A DNA stretch of 6,417 nt from Acetobacteraceae bacterium (GTDB lineage Bacteria; Pseudomonadota; Alphaproteobacteria; Acetobacterales; Acetobacteraceae): positions 1 through 6,417 of the forward strand of contig CANJXD010000344.1 in assembly GCA_947478535.1 (NCBI GenBank), written 5' to 3'. A model generated the notes under the pieces. That model was not told the origin of the DNA. It searched no databases and was given only the letters and a program-made list of their open reading frames with translations. This document shows, in pieces, positions 1 through 6,417 of the stretch; position 1 is the first letter of the stretch; each line of letters begins with the position of its first letter. Both the position numbers and the translations under genes were made by a program.

Positions 1-328
1 CAGCGCCATGGGCCTGTCCGGCGGCCAGCAGCAGCGGCTCTGCATCGCCCGCACCATCGCCGTGCGCCCGGAAGTGATCCTGCTCGATGAGCCCACCAGC
101 GCGCTCGACCCGATCTCCACCTTGAAGATCGAGGAGTTGATCGACGAGTTGAAGCGCGATTTCACGCTCTGCATCGTCACGCACAACATGCAGCAGGCCG
201 CGCGCTGCGCCGATCAGGTGGCGTTCTTCTACCTCGGCGAACTGGTGGAGGTGGCGCCGGCGGCGCAGCTTTTCACCGCGCCGCGGGAACGCCGCACCCA
301 GGAATACATCACCGGCCGTTTCGGCTGA
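1..328 (+). CDS. pstB: Phosphate ABC transporter ATP-binding protein PstB (C-terminal part)
   Basis: This is the ATPase subunit of the high-affinity phosphate importer PstSCAB; it acts on the cytoplasmic face of the inner membrane and powers phosphate uptake. The gene is cut by the left edge, so the Walker A region is missing; the reading frame is open from base 2. Visible are the ABC signature LSGGQQQR, Walker B with catalytic glutamate ([13 protein letters not shown]), and the H-loop histidine in [14 protein letters not shown]. The C-terminus contains the PstB-typical FYLGELVE and ends in ITGRFG, which separates PstB from other ABC ATPases. The ATG at position 8 lies inside the signature region and is not the true start. 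phoU follows after 19 nt, as in most Pst operons. Identity is very secure; only the N-terminal part is unseen. Confidence 0.97.
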   Translation, partial: SAMGLSGGQQQRLCIARTIAVRPEVILLDEPTSALDPISTLKIEELIDELKRDFTLCIVTHNMQQAARCADQVAFFYLGELVEVAPAAQLFTAPRERRTQEYITGRFG

Positions 329-347
329 GCGGGAAGGAACTCGGCCG

Positions 348-1076
348 ATGCCGATGGAACAGGGCGATCATATCGTCCGCAGCTACGACGAACAGCTTCG
401 CCGCCTTCGGGACATGGTGGCGCGGATGGGAGGCCTGGCCGAACGCCAGGTGCATGAGGCGACGCTCGCGCTGACCCGGCGCGATGCGACGCTGGCGATG
501 GAGGTGATCAGCCGCGATGCGGCGCTGGATCAGCTGGAGCGGGAGGTGGAAGCCTTCTGCATCCGCATCCTCGCCACCCGCCAGCCCATGGCCGGCGACC
601 TGCGCTTCATCATCGCGTCGATGAAGGTGGCGCATAATCTGGAACGGATCGGCGACTACGCCCGCAACGGCGCCAAGCGCAGCATCATCGTCGCCCAGCA
701 GCCGCATATGGGCAGCCTCAACGGCTTCACCCGCATGGCGCGGCTGGTGCAGGAAAACCTGAAGCTCGCCATCGATGCGCTGGTGCGTGACGATGCGGAT
801 GCGGCCCAGCGCGTCTGGGCGGCGGATGAACCGGTGGATGAGATCTACAACGGCATCTTTCGGGAAATGCTGACCTTCATGATGGAAGATCCGCGCAACA
901 TCACCGCGGCGACGCATCTGCTGTTCATCGCCAAGAACCTGGAACGCATCGGCGACCACGCCACCAACATCGCCGAGACCGTGCACTACGCCGTGCGCGG
1001 CGACCAGCTGCCGGAAGACCGCCCGAAAGCCGACGATGCCTCCTACGTCATCGCGAAGCCGAGGACCGAGGGGTAA
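348..1076 (+). CDS. phoU: Phosphate signalling complex protein PhoU
   Basis: PhoU is a cytoplasmic helical protein that links the Pst transporter to the PhoR/PhoB two-component system and represses the Pho response when phosphate is plentiful. The product is 242 residues, close to the 241 of E. coli PhoU. It shows the two-fold internal repeat of the family: the metal-site motif NLERIGDYARN has E99 and D103, and its partner NLERIGDHATN has E199 and D203, exactly 100 residues apart, one per three-helix bundle. The ATG at 348 is chosen because AAGGAA at 334-339 sits 8 nt upstream; an ATG two codons on (354) is also possible. The gene lies 19 nt after pstB and 5 nt before phoB, so it is probably cotranscribed with both. 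Nothing in it looks degenerate. Confidence 0.97.
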   Translation: MPMEQGDHIVRSYDEQLRRLRDMVARMGGLAERQVHEATLALTRRDATLAMEVISRDAALDQLEREVEAFCIRILATRQPMAGDLRFIIASMKVAHNLERIGDYARNGAKRSIIVAQQPHMGSLNGFTRMARLVQENLKLAIDALVRDDADAAQRVWAADEPVDEIYNGIFREMLTFMMEDPRNITAATHLLFIAKNLERIGDHATNIAETVHYAVRGDQLPEDRPKADDASYVIAKPRTEG

Positions 1077-1081
1077 CCGCC

Positions 1082-1795
1082 ATGTCCGATCTGACCGGAG
1101 CCCTCGGCAAGCCCACCATCCTGGTTGTCGAGGATGAGGCGCCGCTGCTGACGCTGCTGCGCTACAACCTGGAAAAGCAGGGCTTCCGGGTGGAGGAGGC
1201 GACGGATGGGCCGGAGGCGCTGCTGCGCGTTGCGGAAGGCAAGCCGGACCTCATTCTGCTGGACTGGATGCTGCCCGCCATGTCCGGCATCGAGGTCTGC
1301 CGCCAGATCCGCCGCAAGCCCGATACCCGCGAATTGCCCATCATCATGGTGACGGCGCGCACCGAGGACCAGGACGCGGTCCGCGCCCTCGATACCGGCG
1401 CCGATGACTACATCACCAAGCCCTTCGCCATGGAGGCGCTGCTGGCTCGCATCCGCGCCCTGCTGCGCCGTTCGGCGACGGTCCCGGTGAAGGGGCGGCT
1501 TGCCTGGAATGACATCATCATGGACCAGGATGCGCATCGCGTGACGCGCAGTGGCCGTGCGCTGCATCTCGGCCCCACCGAATACCGCCTGCTCGAATTC
1601 TTCCTGACCCATCCCGGCCGCGTCTTCAGCCGCGAACAATTGCTGGATGGCGTCTGGGGCCGGGACATCCATGTCGAGCCGCGCACGGTCGATGTGCATA
1701 TCCGCCGGCTTCGCAAGGCGATGAACGGGGAGACGGAGGTCGATATCATCCGCACCGTCCGCGCCGCCGGCTATTCGCTGGACCTGGAGGACTGA
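1082..1795 (+). CDS. phoB: Phosphate regulon response regulator PhoB (OmpR/PhoB family)
   Basis: PhoB is the DNA-binding response regulator that activates phosphate-starvation genes when phosphorylated by PhoR. The 237-residue product has a receiver domain at about residues 11-128 with the acidic pocket E17/D18, phosphoacceptor D61 (LILLDWMLP), switch T91 and K113 in ITKPF. A winged-helix DNA-binding domain covers about residues 140-235, with the recognition-helix segment RTVDVHIRRLRKAM and the C-terminal wing RTVRAAGYSL. All phosphotransfer residues are intact. The start is supported by GAGGGG at 1068-1073, overlapping the end of phoU, 8 nt before the ATG. Its place directly after phoU, rather than next to phoR as in enterobacteria, is the common alphaproteobacterial order. 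No phoR is visible in the window; it may lie upstream of the pst genes. The OmpR-family assignment is certain, and PhoB identity rests on sequence style plus context. Confidence 0.95.
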   Translation: MSDLTGALGKPTILVVEDEAPLLTLLRYNLEKQGFRVEEATDGPEALLRVAEGKPDLILLDWMLPAMSGIEVCRQIRRKPDTRELPIIMVTARTEDQDAVRALDTGADDYITKPFAMEALLARIRALLRRSATVPVKGRLAWNDIIMDQDAHRVTRSGRALHLGPTEYRLLEFFLTHPGRVFSREQLLDGVWGRDIHVEPRTVDVHIRRLRKAMNGETEVDIIRTVRAAGYSLDLED

Positions 1796-1813
1796 GCTTG
1801 CGAGGCTGGCGGC

Positions 1814-2830
1814 ATGGCCGACCTGCCGCGCTTCCCGCTCGCCCGCCTGCCCACCCCGTATGAGGCGGCACCCCGCCTCGCGCACGCGCTCGGGCTGCGC
1901 CGCCTGCATGTGAAGCGGGAGGATCTGTCCGGCCCTGCGCTGGGGGGCAACAAGATCCGCAGCCTTGAACTCATTCTCGGCGCGGCGCGGGCGGCCGGTG
2001 CCGATACCGTGCTGACCACGGCGGCCAGCCAATCCAATTTCTGCCGCGCTCTGGCCGGCACGGCACCGCTGGCCGGTCTTTCCTGCCACCTTCTGCTGCG
2101 CGCCGCCGGCGGCCGCGCGCCCACCGGAAACCTGCTGCTGATGCAGCTGTTCGGCGCGACGATCGCCTGGACGGAGGAGACCGACCCCTGGTCCGCCACG
2201 ATCCGGGACCAGCTGGCGGCGGAGGAAGCGGCTCTCCGTGTGGCTGGCCGACGCCCCTTCCTCGTGCAGCTTCCCGGCGTGACGGCCGGGCTGGCGGCGG
2301 CGGGCTGGGCACTGGCGGCGGAAGAATTCGCCACGGATTTCGAGGCCGCGGGCAGCGCGCCGGATGTGCTGGCGCTGGCCTGCGGGTCCGGCCTCACCCT
2401 CGCGGGCCTCGCCCTCGGATTCGCCCAATACGGCCTGCCGGTCCGCCTGCTGGGGGTCTCGGTCCAGCAGCCGGCGGCCCGGCTGCGCCCCTGGGTCGAA
2501 GATGTGATCGGCCGTGCCGCCGCGCTGCTGGGCTGGGACGCCGCGGGCGCGATGGAGGCCGTGACCATCACCGATGACCAAGTGGCACCCGGCTATGCCC
2601 AACCCAGCCCCGCCGGGCTCGCCTGCCTCGCCCTGGCGGCGCGAGAGGCCGGTTTGGTGCTGGACCCCTCCTATACTGGCAAGGCTCTGGCGGGGCTGCG
2701 GGCGGCGGTGGGCGGCCTGGTACCGCGCGGCGGTTCCGCATGCTTCCTCCATTCAGGCGGGCTGCCCGCCCTGTTCGCACAATCCGAGGCCGTGTCGGCA
2801 GCCCTCGCGGCCGGGCGGGATACCGGCTAA
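1814..2830 (+). CDS. PLP-dependent D-cysteine desulfhydrase-like enzyme (ACC deaminase/DcyD family)
   Basis: This is a fold-type II (tryptophan synthase beta-like) PLP enzyme of 338 residues, matching the family's usual 320-350. K47 in GGNKIRSLE is the expected Schiff-base lysine and S74 in QSNFCR the expected catalytic serine. Y287 in DPSYTGKAL and H313-SGG near the C-terminus complete the family pattern. In true ACC deaminases the residue after the conserved tyrosine is Glu (YEGK) and the glycine motif is HLGG; here they are Thr and HSGG, as in D-cysteine desulfhydrases (YTGK, HTGG). D-cysteine cleavage to pyruvate, sulfide and ammonia is therefore more likely than ACC deamination, but a related amino-acid lyase is possible. 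Phe76 replaces the His/Gln usual in QSN(H/Q). GAGG at 1802-1805 lies 8 nt before the ATG. The gene starts 18 nt after phoB and may share its transcript. Family is secure; substrate is inferred. Confidence 0.85.
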   Translation: MADLPRFPLARLPTPYEAAPRLAHALGLRRLHVKREDLSGPALGGNKIRSLELILGAARAAGADTVLTTAASQSNFCRALAGTAPLAGLSCHLLLRAAGGRAPTGNLLLMQLFGATIAWTEETDPWSATIRDQLAAEEAALRVAGRRPFLVQLPGVTAGLAAAGWALAAEEFATDFEAAGSAPDVLALACGSGLTLAGLALGFAQYGLPVRLLGVSVQQPAARLRPWVEDVIGRAAALLGWDAAGAMEAVTITDDQVAPGYAQPSPAGLACLALAAREAGLVLDPSYTGKALAGLRAAVGGLVPRGGSACFLHSGGLPALFAQSEAVSAALAAGRDTG

Positions 2831-2914
2831 TTCTGTGGCGCAGGCTGATGTTTTGTCCCACCACGATTGACGCCGGTGCGGCGCCTGAGCGACCAATGCC
2901 CCAACACCCCTTCT

Positions 2915-2919
2915 GGGAG
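2915..2919 (+). promoter_or_regulatory. Ribosome binding site deciding the lipoprotein start
   Basis: GGGAG lies 7 nt before the ATG at 2927. It supports that start over the upstream in-frame TTG at 2867, which would add 20 residues in front of an otherwise perfect lipoprotein signal peptide and has no comparable purine-rich site. Confidence 0.6.
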
Positions 2920-2926
2920 CTTCGCC

Positions 2927-3343
2927 ATGCGCCGCCGCGCCACTGCCCTCGCGGGCCTCGCCGCCCTTTCGATGACTGTCCTCGCCGCCTGCAACCCGGC
3001 GGACCCGCTCGGGGGCGAACTCGGCCGCCAGCCCGTGCGCGTCGTGTTCTTCGAGGATGACAGCGTTGCCCTGTTCGACCAGGCCAAGGCCGCGCTGGAG
3101 GATGCCGCCACCATCGCCCGCCGCTATCCCACCGCGCCGGTGCGCGTGCTGGGCTTCGCCGCCCCGGATACGGACCACACCCCGATCGCCGGCCTGTCCC
3201 GCGCCCGCGCCCAGCATGTGGCGGCGGAACTCGTGAGCCGCGGCGTCCCCCGCGCCCGGATCACCGTCGAGTCGCGTGGCGCCGTCGCCTTCGAGGCGGT
3301 GCCGATCGAAAGCCGCCGCGTCGAGATCCATATCGGGAACTGA
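2927..3343 (+). CDS. Small OmpA-domain lipoprotein
   Basis: The product is a 138-residue predicted lipoprotein. Residues 1-22 form a lipoprotein signal: RRR at 2-4, a hydrophobic stretch, then a lipobox ending LAAC with C22 as the lipidated cysteine. Residues about 37-136 fit the OmpA C-terminal fold: VRVVFFEDDS at the first strand, a helix with LFDQAKAALEDAA, VRVLGFA, the helix GLSRARAQHVAAEL, the GVPRARI turn and a final RRVEIHI strand. OmpA/Pal domains usually anchor the outer membrane to peptidoglycan, so periplasmic location on a lipid anchor is expected. In OmpA the diaminopimelate-binding pair is an Asp after GYT and an Arg 15 residues later; here the Asp position is A79 while R94 is kept, and the Asn before GLS is I87. 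Peptidoglycan binding may be weak or altered. There is no upstream beta-barrel, so this is not a full OmpA porin. It is not recognisable as Pal of the Tol-Pal system, and no tol genes are nearby. Confidence 0.82.
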   Translation: MRRRATALAGLAALSMTVLAACNPADPLGGELGRQPVRVVFFEDDSVALFDQAKAALEDAATIARRYPTAPVRVLGFAAPDTDHTPIAGLSRARAQHVAAELVSRGVPRARITVESRGAVAFEAVPIESRRVEIHIGN

Positions 3344-3350
3344 CGCACGG

Positions 3351-3414
3351 CTGGCCCCGCCGTCTGGCCCTGCCGTCTGGCCTTGCCGTCTGGGCGCGGC
3401 CCTCTGGGCGTGGC
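3351..3414 (+). repeat. 13-bp tandem repeat (three near-perfect plus two degenerate copies)
   Basis: Three adjacent 13-bp units start at 3351, 3364 and 3377, each reading CTGGCC, two variable pyrimidines (CC, CT, TT), then GCCGT. Two decayed copies beginning CTGGGCG follow at 3390-3403 and 3404-3414. The array fills most of the 81-nt gap between the lipoprotein gene and recQ and ends 2 nt before the recQ Shine-Dalgarno sequence. It could be a simple slippage product or a site for a regulatory protein. The period equals neither one helical turn (about 10.5 bp) nor a multiple of 3. Confidence 0.8.
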
Positions 3415-3416
3415 AC

Positions 3417-3422
3417 AGGAGG
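3417..3422 (+). promoter_or_regulatory. Shine-Dalgarno sequence before recQ, unusually close to the ATG
   Basis: AGGAGG is a perfect anti-16S match but lies only 2 nt before the ATG at 3425, shorter than the usual 5-9 nt. The next in-frame ATG (3458) is 35 nt downstream, which is too far. No better-spaced start codon in the recQ frame was found, so the ATG at 3425 is the best, though imperfect, choice. Confidence 0.55.
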
Positions 3423-3424
3423 CC

Positions 3425-5281
<1,857 letters not shown>

Positions 5282-5312
5282 CCGCGCGCCGCTGGATTGC
5301 GGTTTGCGGGGT

Positions 5313-5335
5313 GGCTGATAGGCTGGGCGTCAGCC
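5313..5335 (+). other. Pair of mutually exclusive short hairpins in the recQ downstream gap
   Basis: GGCTGA (5313-5318) can pair with TCAGCC (5330-5335) around an 11-nt loop. Alternatively GGCTG (5321-5325) can pair with CAGCC (5331-5335) around a 5-nt loop. There is no following T-run, so a standard intrinsic terminator for recQ is not supported. The structure may be a weak terminator, part of the leader of the next gene, or chance in GC-rich DNA. Confidence 0.25.
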
Positions 5336-5346
5336 CGGAGGTCGCC

Positions 5347-5354
5347 AAGGGAGG
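5347..5354 (+). promoter_or_regulatory. Strong ribosome binding site of the membrane protein gene
   Basis: AAGGGAGG ends 6 nt before the ATG at 5361, an ideal arrangement. It is the strongest reason to treat the small downstream frame as a real gene and fixes its start rather than the ATG two codons later (5367). Confidence 0.75.
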
Positions 5355-5360
5355 TTCGGC

Positions 5361-5789
5361 ATGGTGATGCAACAGATTTCCTTGGCAACCACCATCATCC
5401 TGCTGTTTCCGCTGGGCTTCTTCCTGCTGTCGTCGCTGACCTTCCTGCTGGCGCGGCTGCAGGACCCCGTGGTGACCTGGATGCTGCGTGGCCTGTTCAG
5501 CGTGTGCTTCCTCGGGGCCAGTCTGACGGCTGCGATGGCGGCGCTGGCCTTCGTTGGGGCGGCGCGGCCGGCGGTCGCCATCGGCCTCGCTTTGCTCGCG
5601 GCCGTCGCCTTCCAGGCACGGCGGTTGTTCCTGCGCGGGCTGGACCAGCAGATCCTCGCCCGCGATGGTGGCGATGGCCTCGCGGTGAGTCGGCTACGCC
5701 GGCTGCATGTCGGTGGCATGCTGGTCAACGCGACTCAGTTCGTCGCCGTCGTCGCCAGCATTCCGCACGTCTTCCCGGGCGCATTGTAG
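5361..5789 (+). CDS. Small integral membrane protein of unknown function
   Basis: I do not recognise this 142-residue protein. It has about four hydrophobic segments: residues 8-30 (rich in Leu/Phe, no charge), 41-67, 70-86 and 116-136, suggesting a four-helix inner-membrane protein. A charged loop lies between segments three and four (about 87-114), with arginines at 87, 88, 92, 101, 111, 113 and 114; by the positive-inside rule this loop is probably cytoplasmic. A conserved-looking stretch LHVGGMLVNATQF opens the last helix, with Gly, Asn and Gln in the membrane that could be functional. There is no signal-peptide cleavage site. The gene is reading-frame complete with an excellent ribosome binding site, lies 79 nt after recQ, and converges with the reductase gene 17 nt downstream. 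Function cannot be stated from sequence; a weak resemblance to small DUF-type four-helix proteins is not enough for a name. Confidence 0.75.
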   Translation: MVMQQISLATTIILLFPLGFFLLSSLTFLLARLQDPVVTWMLRGLFSVCFLGASLTAAMAALAFVGAARPAVAIGLALLAAVAFQARRLFLRGLDQQILARDGGDGLAVSRLRRLHVGGMLVNATQFVAVVASIPHVFPGAL

Positions 5790-5803
5790 GCGGGTGTTCC
5801 GCC
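5789..5803. terminator. Possible short hairpin in the convergent gap
   Basis: GGCGG (5789-5793) and CCGCC (5799-5803) can form a 5-bp GC stem with loop GTGTT, sitting between the two converging stop codons. Its position fits a shared bidirectional terminator, but the stem is short and there is no T-run on either strand, so this is tentative. Confidence 0.3.
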
Positions 5804-5806
5804 GCT

Positions 5807-6417
5807 TCAGCCATCCAGCACGCCCAGCGCCACCGCGACCGGGTCCTCGTTCTCGGCATGCGCGATGGTGGCGGTCTGGTCGGTCAGCGTGCGGGGCAGG
5901 CGGGGGCGTCGCACGGTGACGTGGCGATACATCTTCATCAGGTCGTCGCACAGGATTTCGCCGGCGGCCTTGGCCATGGCGTATTCCGTCATCCGCAGCG
6001 GGCGCTTCTCCACCGCGACGCTGGACGGATACACCACGGTGAGCGGCGATGCCTGGCGCTCGGCGAAATGGACGCAGAGATCGTTGAAGGCGCGCACATA
6101 GAAATCCAGGAATGTCTGGAACAAGGGGGCATCGAAGGCGGGCGATTTCTGCACGAAGATCGACGGCGTCGCGTTGTAGTAGATATGCGTCGGCGCTTCA
6201 GTGATCGCATCGAGCTGCGGCCCCGCGGGTTCCGCGACATCGAATCGCGCCACGGTGCAGGCGATGCGGCCGGTGGCGGCGTTGATATCCTCCGCCACCG
6301 TTTGCGCATCCGCCGCACCCACGGCGTAGGTGACGATCACCCGTCCGCCACCCGCGGCGATCAGCTTCGCCGTCGTGGCTCCGATCCCGCGCGATCCCCC
6401 GACGACCAGCGCCACCC
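5807..6417 (-). CDS. Short-chain dehydrogenase/reductase family protein (partial, 5' end beyond the window)
   Basis: About 203 residues of a Rossmann-fold NAD(P)-dependent oxidoreductase are visible; the gene runs off the right edge. The GTG at 6415 encodes part of the first beta strand (VALVVGGSRGIG) and is probably not the start. Counting from it, the cofactor glycine motif GGSRGIG is at 6-12, and the catalytic set is S132, Y145 and K149 (SSV...YAMAK, with the standard S-x12-Y-x3-K spacing), so catalysis should be intact. The usual NNAG structural motif is YNAT at 80-83. The end of beta-2 reads VTYAVG, with no acidic residue to mark NAD preference. The chain stops about 53 residues after the lysine and lacks a typical full substrate-binding tail. 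From memory, similar reductase modules occur at the C-terminus of larger proteins, including fusions to MaoC-like hydratases; whether this one is a fusion cannot be seen here. Substrate is unknown. Confidence 0.85.
   Translation of the reverse strand, partial: VALVVGGSRGIGATTAKLIAAGGGRVIVTYAVGAADAQTVAEDINAATGRIACTVARFDVAEPAGPQLDAITEAPTHIYYNATPSIFVQKSPAFDAPLFQTFLDFYVRAFNDLCVHFAERQASPLTVVYPSSVAVEKRPLRMTEYAMAKAAGEILCDDLMKMYRHVTVRRPRLPRTLTDQTATIAHAENEDPVAVALGVLDG

Noticed and set aside
309..986. 225-codon minus-strand open frame opposite phoU
   Set aside because: It is an antisense shadow of phoU, with His/Arg-rich composition and no domain, and phoU is unmistakable on the plus strand.
1814..2830. 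Annotation of the PLP enzyme as ACC deaminase
   Set aside because: The two residues that distinguish ACC deaminases (Glu after the conserved Tyr, Leu in HLGG) are Thr and Ser here, which is the D-cysteine desulfhydrase pattern.
2867..2896. TTGACG at 2867 as a -35 promoter element for the lipoprotein gene
   Set aside because: No acceptable -10 hexamer is found 16-18 nt downstream (the region reads about CGACCAAT), so the promoter is not supported.
2867..2926. TTG at 2867 as the lipoprotein start, giving a 20-residue extension
   Set aside because: It would place a non-signal-like segment before a textbook lipoprotein signal peptide; ATG 2927 has a well-spaced GGGAG.
3351..3414. CRISPR-like array
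   Set aside because: The units are 13 bp and directly adjacent with no spacers, and no cas genes are present; it is a simple tandem repeat.
3383..3424. Upstream TTG (3383) as the recQ start
   Set aside because: It lies inside the 13-bp tandem repeat, lacks its own ribosome binding site and would encode repeat-derived residues not seen at RecQ N-termini.

Overview
The window is a GC-rich, densely coded bacterial chromosomal segment. The order pstB-phoU-phoB on one strand is the usual alphaproteobacterial phosphate-regulon arrangement. Together with the high GC it suggests an alphaproteobacterium, possibly a Rhodospirillales/Acetobacteraceae member; that lineage is an inference from style and gene order, not from a marker gene.

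Layout: positions 1-1795 hold the end of the Pho/Pst locus: the 3' part of pstB (ATPase of the phosphate ABC importer), complete phoU (phosphate signalling adaptor) and complete phoB (response regulator), with gaps of 19 and 5 nt, so almost certainly one transcript. After 18 nt comes a PLP-dependent enzyme of the D-cysteine desulfhydrase/ACC deaminase family (1814-2830), possibly read through from the pho operon. A 96-nt gap precedes a small OmpA-domain lipoprotein (2927-3343). An 81-nt gap made largely of 13-bp tandem repeats leads to recQ, a full-length DNA helicase (3425-5281). A 79-nt gap precedes a small integral membrane protein of unknown function (5361-5789). The last gene (5807-6417, minus strand) is the 3' part of a short-chain dehydrogenase/reductase. 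It converges on the membrane protein gene across 17 nt and continues past the right edge.

How the genes work together: only pstB-phoU-phoB form a recognisable functional unit (phosphate import, negative signalling, transcriptional output). The genes after phoB look like independent housekeeping or accessory functions with short spacers. No tRNA, rRNA, mobile element, CRISPR array or prophage gene was seen.

I found no convincing undescribed multi-gene system. The most noteworthy items are residue-level departures from family consensus (RecQ aromatic-rich loop, OmpA-domain peptidoglycan site, PLP-enzyme motif), the 13-bp tandem repeat directly before recQ, and the unusual cofactor-side motif of the partial SDR protein.
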